Shown: piece after piece, positions 63,974 through 64,000 of the stretch | Layout of the letters: each line of letters starts with the position of its first letter | Position numbering within the stretch: the first letter of the stretch is position 1 | Origin: Collinsella sp. | GTDB taxonomy: Bacteria; Actinomycetota; Coriobacteriia; Coriobacteriales; Coriobacteriaceae | Assembly (NCBI GenBank): GCA_019414565.1 | Contig: DXLU01000027.1 | Span: forward strand, 59,105-123,104 | Reading direction: 5' to 3' | Length of the DNA stretch: 64,000 nt | Position numbers and translations under genes: made by a program | The notes under the pieces: generated by a model | Seen by the model: only the letters and a program-made list of their open reading frames with translations | The model's database searches: none | What the model was told of the DNA's origin: nothing

Positions 63974-64000
63974 TGGAGCGGACAACGGGGCTCGAACCCG
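63974..64000 (-). tRNA. 3' part of a tRNA gene, probably tRNA-Gly, cut by the window end
   Basis: 27 bases identical to the 3' end (T arm, acceptor, CCA) of the tRNA-Gly at 61845. The anticodon lies beyond the window, so the isoacceptor is unproven. Confidence 0.75.

Overview
The window looks like the chromosome of a strictly anaerobic, fairly GC-rich, Gram-positive gut bacterium of the class Coriobacteriia, most like Collinsella. This is inferred from gene content (oxygen-independent NrdD/NrdG ribonucleotide reductase, EttA, SdpR/SdpI, a DUF3793-flavodoxin pair, actinobacterial-style proteins), strong GGAGG-type ribosome binding sites, frequent GTG/TTG starts and CCA-encoding tRNA genes. No 16S gene is present, so the genus is not proven.

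Layout. 1-4150 is a visibly AT-richer island: an operon of a DUF2087 protein, an MFS exporter and a large B12-type radical SAM enzyme, preceded by a small conserved protein. 4150-11525 is housekeeping: two low-complexity proteins, the ABC-F factor EttA, the SdpR/SdpI pair, TcdA and a TatD hydrolase. 11605-22993 is a ten-gene leftward catabolic operon headed by a YfcC-type transporter, with a GntR/UTRA regulator just upstream. It carries FrlB-, FrlC- and FrlD-like enzymes, two more sugar kinases, two amidohydrolases, YjbQ and a BtpA/SgcQ protein. I read it as a pathway for an Amadori-type or related amino-sugar conjugate. 23144-24710 holds two HAD phosphatases.

25200-28068 is a three-gene module of an unknown protein, a ClpP-like protease with an intact triad and a soluble VirD4-like ATPase, with no relaxase or mating-pore genes visible. 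28210-35343 has pgi, a truncated dehydrogenase-like protein, an SOS-boxed Y-family polymerase with a YolD partner, and a surface protein broken by one in-frame TAG. 35618-47003 has an HMA protein under a CsoR-like palindrome, DUF3793-flavodoxin, an amino-acid ABC transporter whose permease has an extra extracytoplasmic domain, endonuclease IV, oxidoreductases flanked by an 86-bp palindromic repeat, a ketopantoate-reductase-like enzyme and a secreted protein.

47064-57803 has metY with an upstream Cys-containing leader ORF and a divergent LysR gene, rnhA, acylphosphatase, a Fur-family regulator, a UreE-like/SlyD-like pair, two peptidases and a folate operon (folE, HD hydrolase, folB). 57870-61100 is nrdD-nrdG under tandem NrdR boxes, with two large inverted repeats between the genes. 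The window ends with tRNA-Val, tRNA-Gly, a GH13 glucosidase and the start of another tRNA.

Starts were chosen by ribosome binding site, so several differ from the longest open frame. Functions are assigned by recalled family motifs; no database search was run.
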